Assembly (NCBI RefSeq): GCF_000184745.1
Contig: NC_014931.1
Location: 4,464,001-4,528,000, forward strand
Direction: 5' to 3'
From: Variovorax paradoxus EPS
GTDB taxonomy: Bacteria > Pseudomonadota > Gammaproteobacteria > Burkholderiales > Burkholderiaceae_C
DNA: 64,000 bases
The translations under genes and the position numbers were made by a program. This document shows positions 62,916-64,000 of the stretch, in pieces. The notes under the pieces are model-generated. The model was given only the letters and a program-made list of their open reading frames with translations. It searched no databases and was not told where the DNA came from. The stretch's first letter is position 1. Every line of letters starts with the position of its first letter.

Positions 62916-64000
62916 TCAGACGTTCCAGGACGGGAACGGATCGGGCAGGTTCTGCCACCACGAGGCGCCGAAGCGCATCTCGTTTTCGGTGAGCAGGCAC
63001 GCATCCAGCCGCGCACGCAATGCGGCCTCGTCCATGCCGATGCCGATGAGCACCAGCTCCTGACGCGCATCGCCGGTTGCCGGATCCCAGTTCTTCTGGA
63101 TCGTCTCCAGCGCATCCGGCTCGGTCGGCCAGTGCTCCCGCGGCACCGCCGCCCACCAGAATCCCGCCGCGCCGTAACGGCAGGCGCCACCGGCCTGCGA
63201 CCACGAACCGGCACGCGTGGCACGGCTCGCGAGCCAGAAGAAGCCCTTGGAGCGCACCACGCCCTCCCACTCGCTTTGCACCAGGTCCCAGAAGCGCTTC
63301 GGATGGAACGGCAGGCGCGAGCGATAGACAAAGCTGCGGATGCCGTATGCCTCGCTCTCGGGCACATGCTCGCCGCGCAGCTCGGCCAGCCAGCCCGGCG
63401 CCTGCTCCGCCTGCTCGAAATCGAAAAGACCGGTGTCGAGCACCCGGTCGAGTGCGACGCGGCCGAACTGCGACACCTCGATGCGCGCACGCGGATTCAG
63501 GCTCTGCAAGATCGCCATCAGGCGCTCGCGCTCCTCGGGCGTGACGAGGTCGGTCTTGTTGACCACCAGCACATCGCAGAACTCGATCTGCTCGATCAGC
63601 AGGTCGACCACCGTGCGCGTGTCCTCGTCGCCCAGCGACTGGCCTCGCTGGCCCAGGCTGTCGGGCGAGCCGTAGTCGCGCAGGAAGTTGAAGGCATCGA
63701 CCACCGTCACCATGGTGTCCAGCCGCGCCACGTCGGCCAGGCTCTTGCCGTCCTCGCCCGCGAAGGTGAAGGTCTCGGCCACGGGCAGGGGCTCGGAGAT
63801 GCCGGTGGACTCGATCACCAGTTGGTCGAAGCGGCCCTCCTTCGCGAGGCGGTTCACCTCGATCAGCAGGTCTTCGCGCAGCGTGCAGCAGATGCAGCCG
63901 TTGCTCATTTCGACCAGCTTCTCGTCGGTGCGCGAGAGCTGCGCGCCGCCGTCGCGCACGAGCGCCGCGTCGATGTTGACCTCGCTCATGTCGTTGACGA
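62916..64000 (-). CDS. COG0523 (CobW-family) metal-chaperone GTPase, 5' truncated by window edge
   Basis: 361 residues visible; the N-terminal Walker A lies beyond the window. The metal-binding GCICCTLREDLL is near the right edge, with VNKTDLVTPEE as the GTP-base motif, followed by the CobW C-terminal domain (IRSFVYRSRLPFHPKRFWDL to SWNV). It should deliver zinc or another metal under starvation. The convergent gene is a Fur-family regulator. Confidence 0.9.
   Translation of the reverse strand, partial: VNDMSEVNIDAALVRDGGAQLSRTDEKLVEMSNGCICCTLREDLLIEVNRLAKEGRFDQLVIESTGISEPLPVAETFTFAGEDGKSLADVARLDTMVTVVDAFNFLRDYGSPDSLGQRGQSLGDEDTRTVVDLLIEQIEFCDVLVVNKTDLVTPEERERLMAILQSLNPRARIEVSQFGRVALDRVLDTGLFDFEQAEQAPGWLAELRGEHVPESEAYGIRSFVYRSRLPFHPKRFWDLVQSEWEGVVRSKGFFWLASRATRAGSWSQAGGACRYGAAGFWWAAVPREHWPTEPDALETIQKNWDPATGDARQELVLIGIGMDEAALRARLDACLLTENEMRFGASWWQNLPDPFPSWNV

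Overview
The window is GC-rich chromosomal DNA, with sampled lines of housekeeping genes near 70% G+C. It carries tightly packed, mostly single-copy genes, and family content such as GlnRS, AmtB, UppP, E. coli-type GshA, an MdtABC-like RND operon, an Anbu proteasome homologue and an ECF42/YCII pair. Together with the dispersed palindromic repeats this suggests a betaproteobacterium of the family Comamonadaceae, most like Variovorax. That placement is inferred from gene content and composition, not from any search. No rRNA, tRNA or CRISPR was seen.

Layout. 1-4654: partial Anbu protease, alpha/beta hydrolase, MOSC protein, ECF42 sigma factor with its YCII partner, and an atypical SDR. 4884-9740: a NarL-type response regulator, a trimeric YadA-like adhesin and a membrane histidine kinase, with the kinase and regulator flanking the adhesin. 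9753-14996: UppP, an unknown protein, an isoquinoline-oxidoreductase-like molybdoenzyme pair, and an SPW-repeat membrane protein. 15112-25690: an RND efflux operon (adaptor, two permeases, outer membrane lipoprotein) whose intercistronic gaps are filled by repeats, including a large inverted repeat. 25959-30153: small membrane proteins, a sterol-desaturase-like enzyme, a LytS/LytT-type two-component pair, a strong terminator and a small secreted Tyr/Pro protein. 30301-35548: glnS and rluE, separated by a sharply AT-rich three-gene cassette. 35607-44508: M23 peptidase, membrane-anchored Mrr-like nuclease, M14-type deacylase, metallo-hydrolase, AmtB, LytTR regulator, acyltransferase and thioesterase. 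44727-53187: DUF4139 protein, then a minus-strand group of a Fur-family regulator, a palindromic operator, the alternative ribosomal protein L36, an ABC transporter of unknown substrate and a TonB-dependent receptor. 53250-64000: ribosome-assembly GTPase, CBS and HPF-like proteins, a MerR/NTF2 operon with a recognisable MerR-type promoter, SDR, receiver protein, gshA, esterase, a small ferredoxin-like protein, a second Fur-family regulator and a partial COG0523 metal-chaperone GTPase.

The strongest candidate for an undescribed system is the 32194-34879 cassette: a D12/Dam-family adenine methylase, a ParB-like protein and a phosphoribosyltransferase-fold protein. The three are joined by 4-base start/stop overlaps, are strongly AT-rich, and sit between two core genes. 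The composition says recent acquisition and the domain set resembles biological-conflict (anti-phage) modules. Function is inference only. A second candidate is the 46510-53187 group, which reads as a zinc- or iron-starvation regulon containing an ABC transporter with no assigned substrate.
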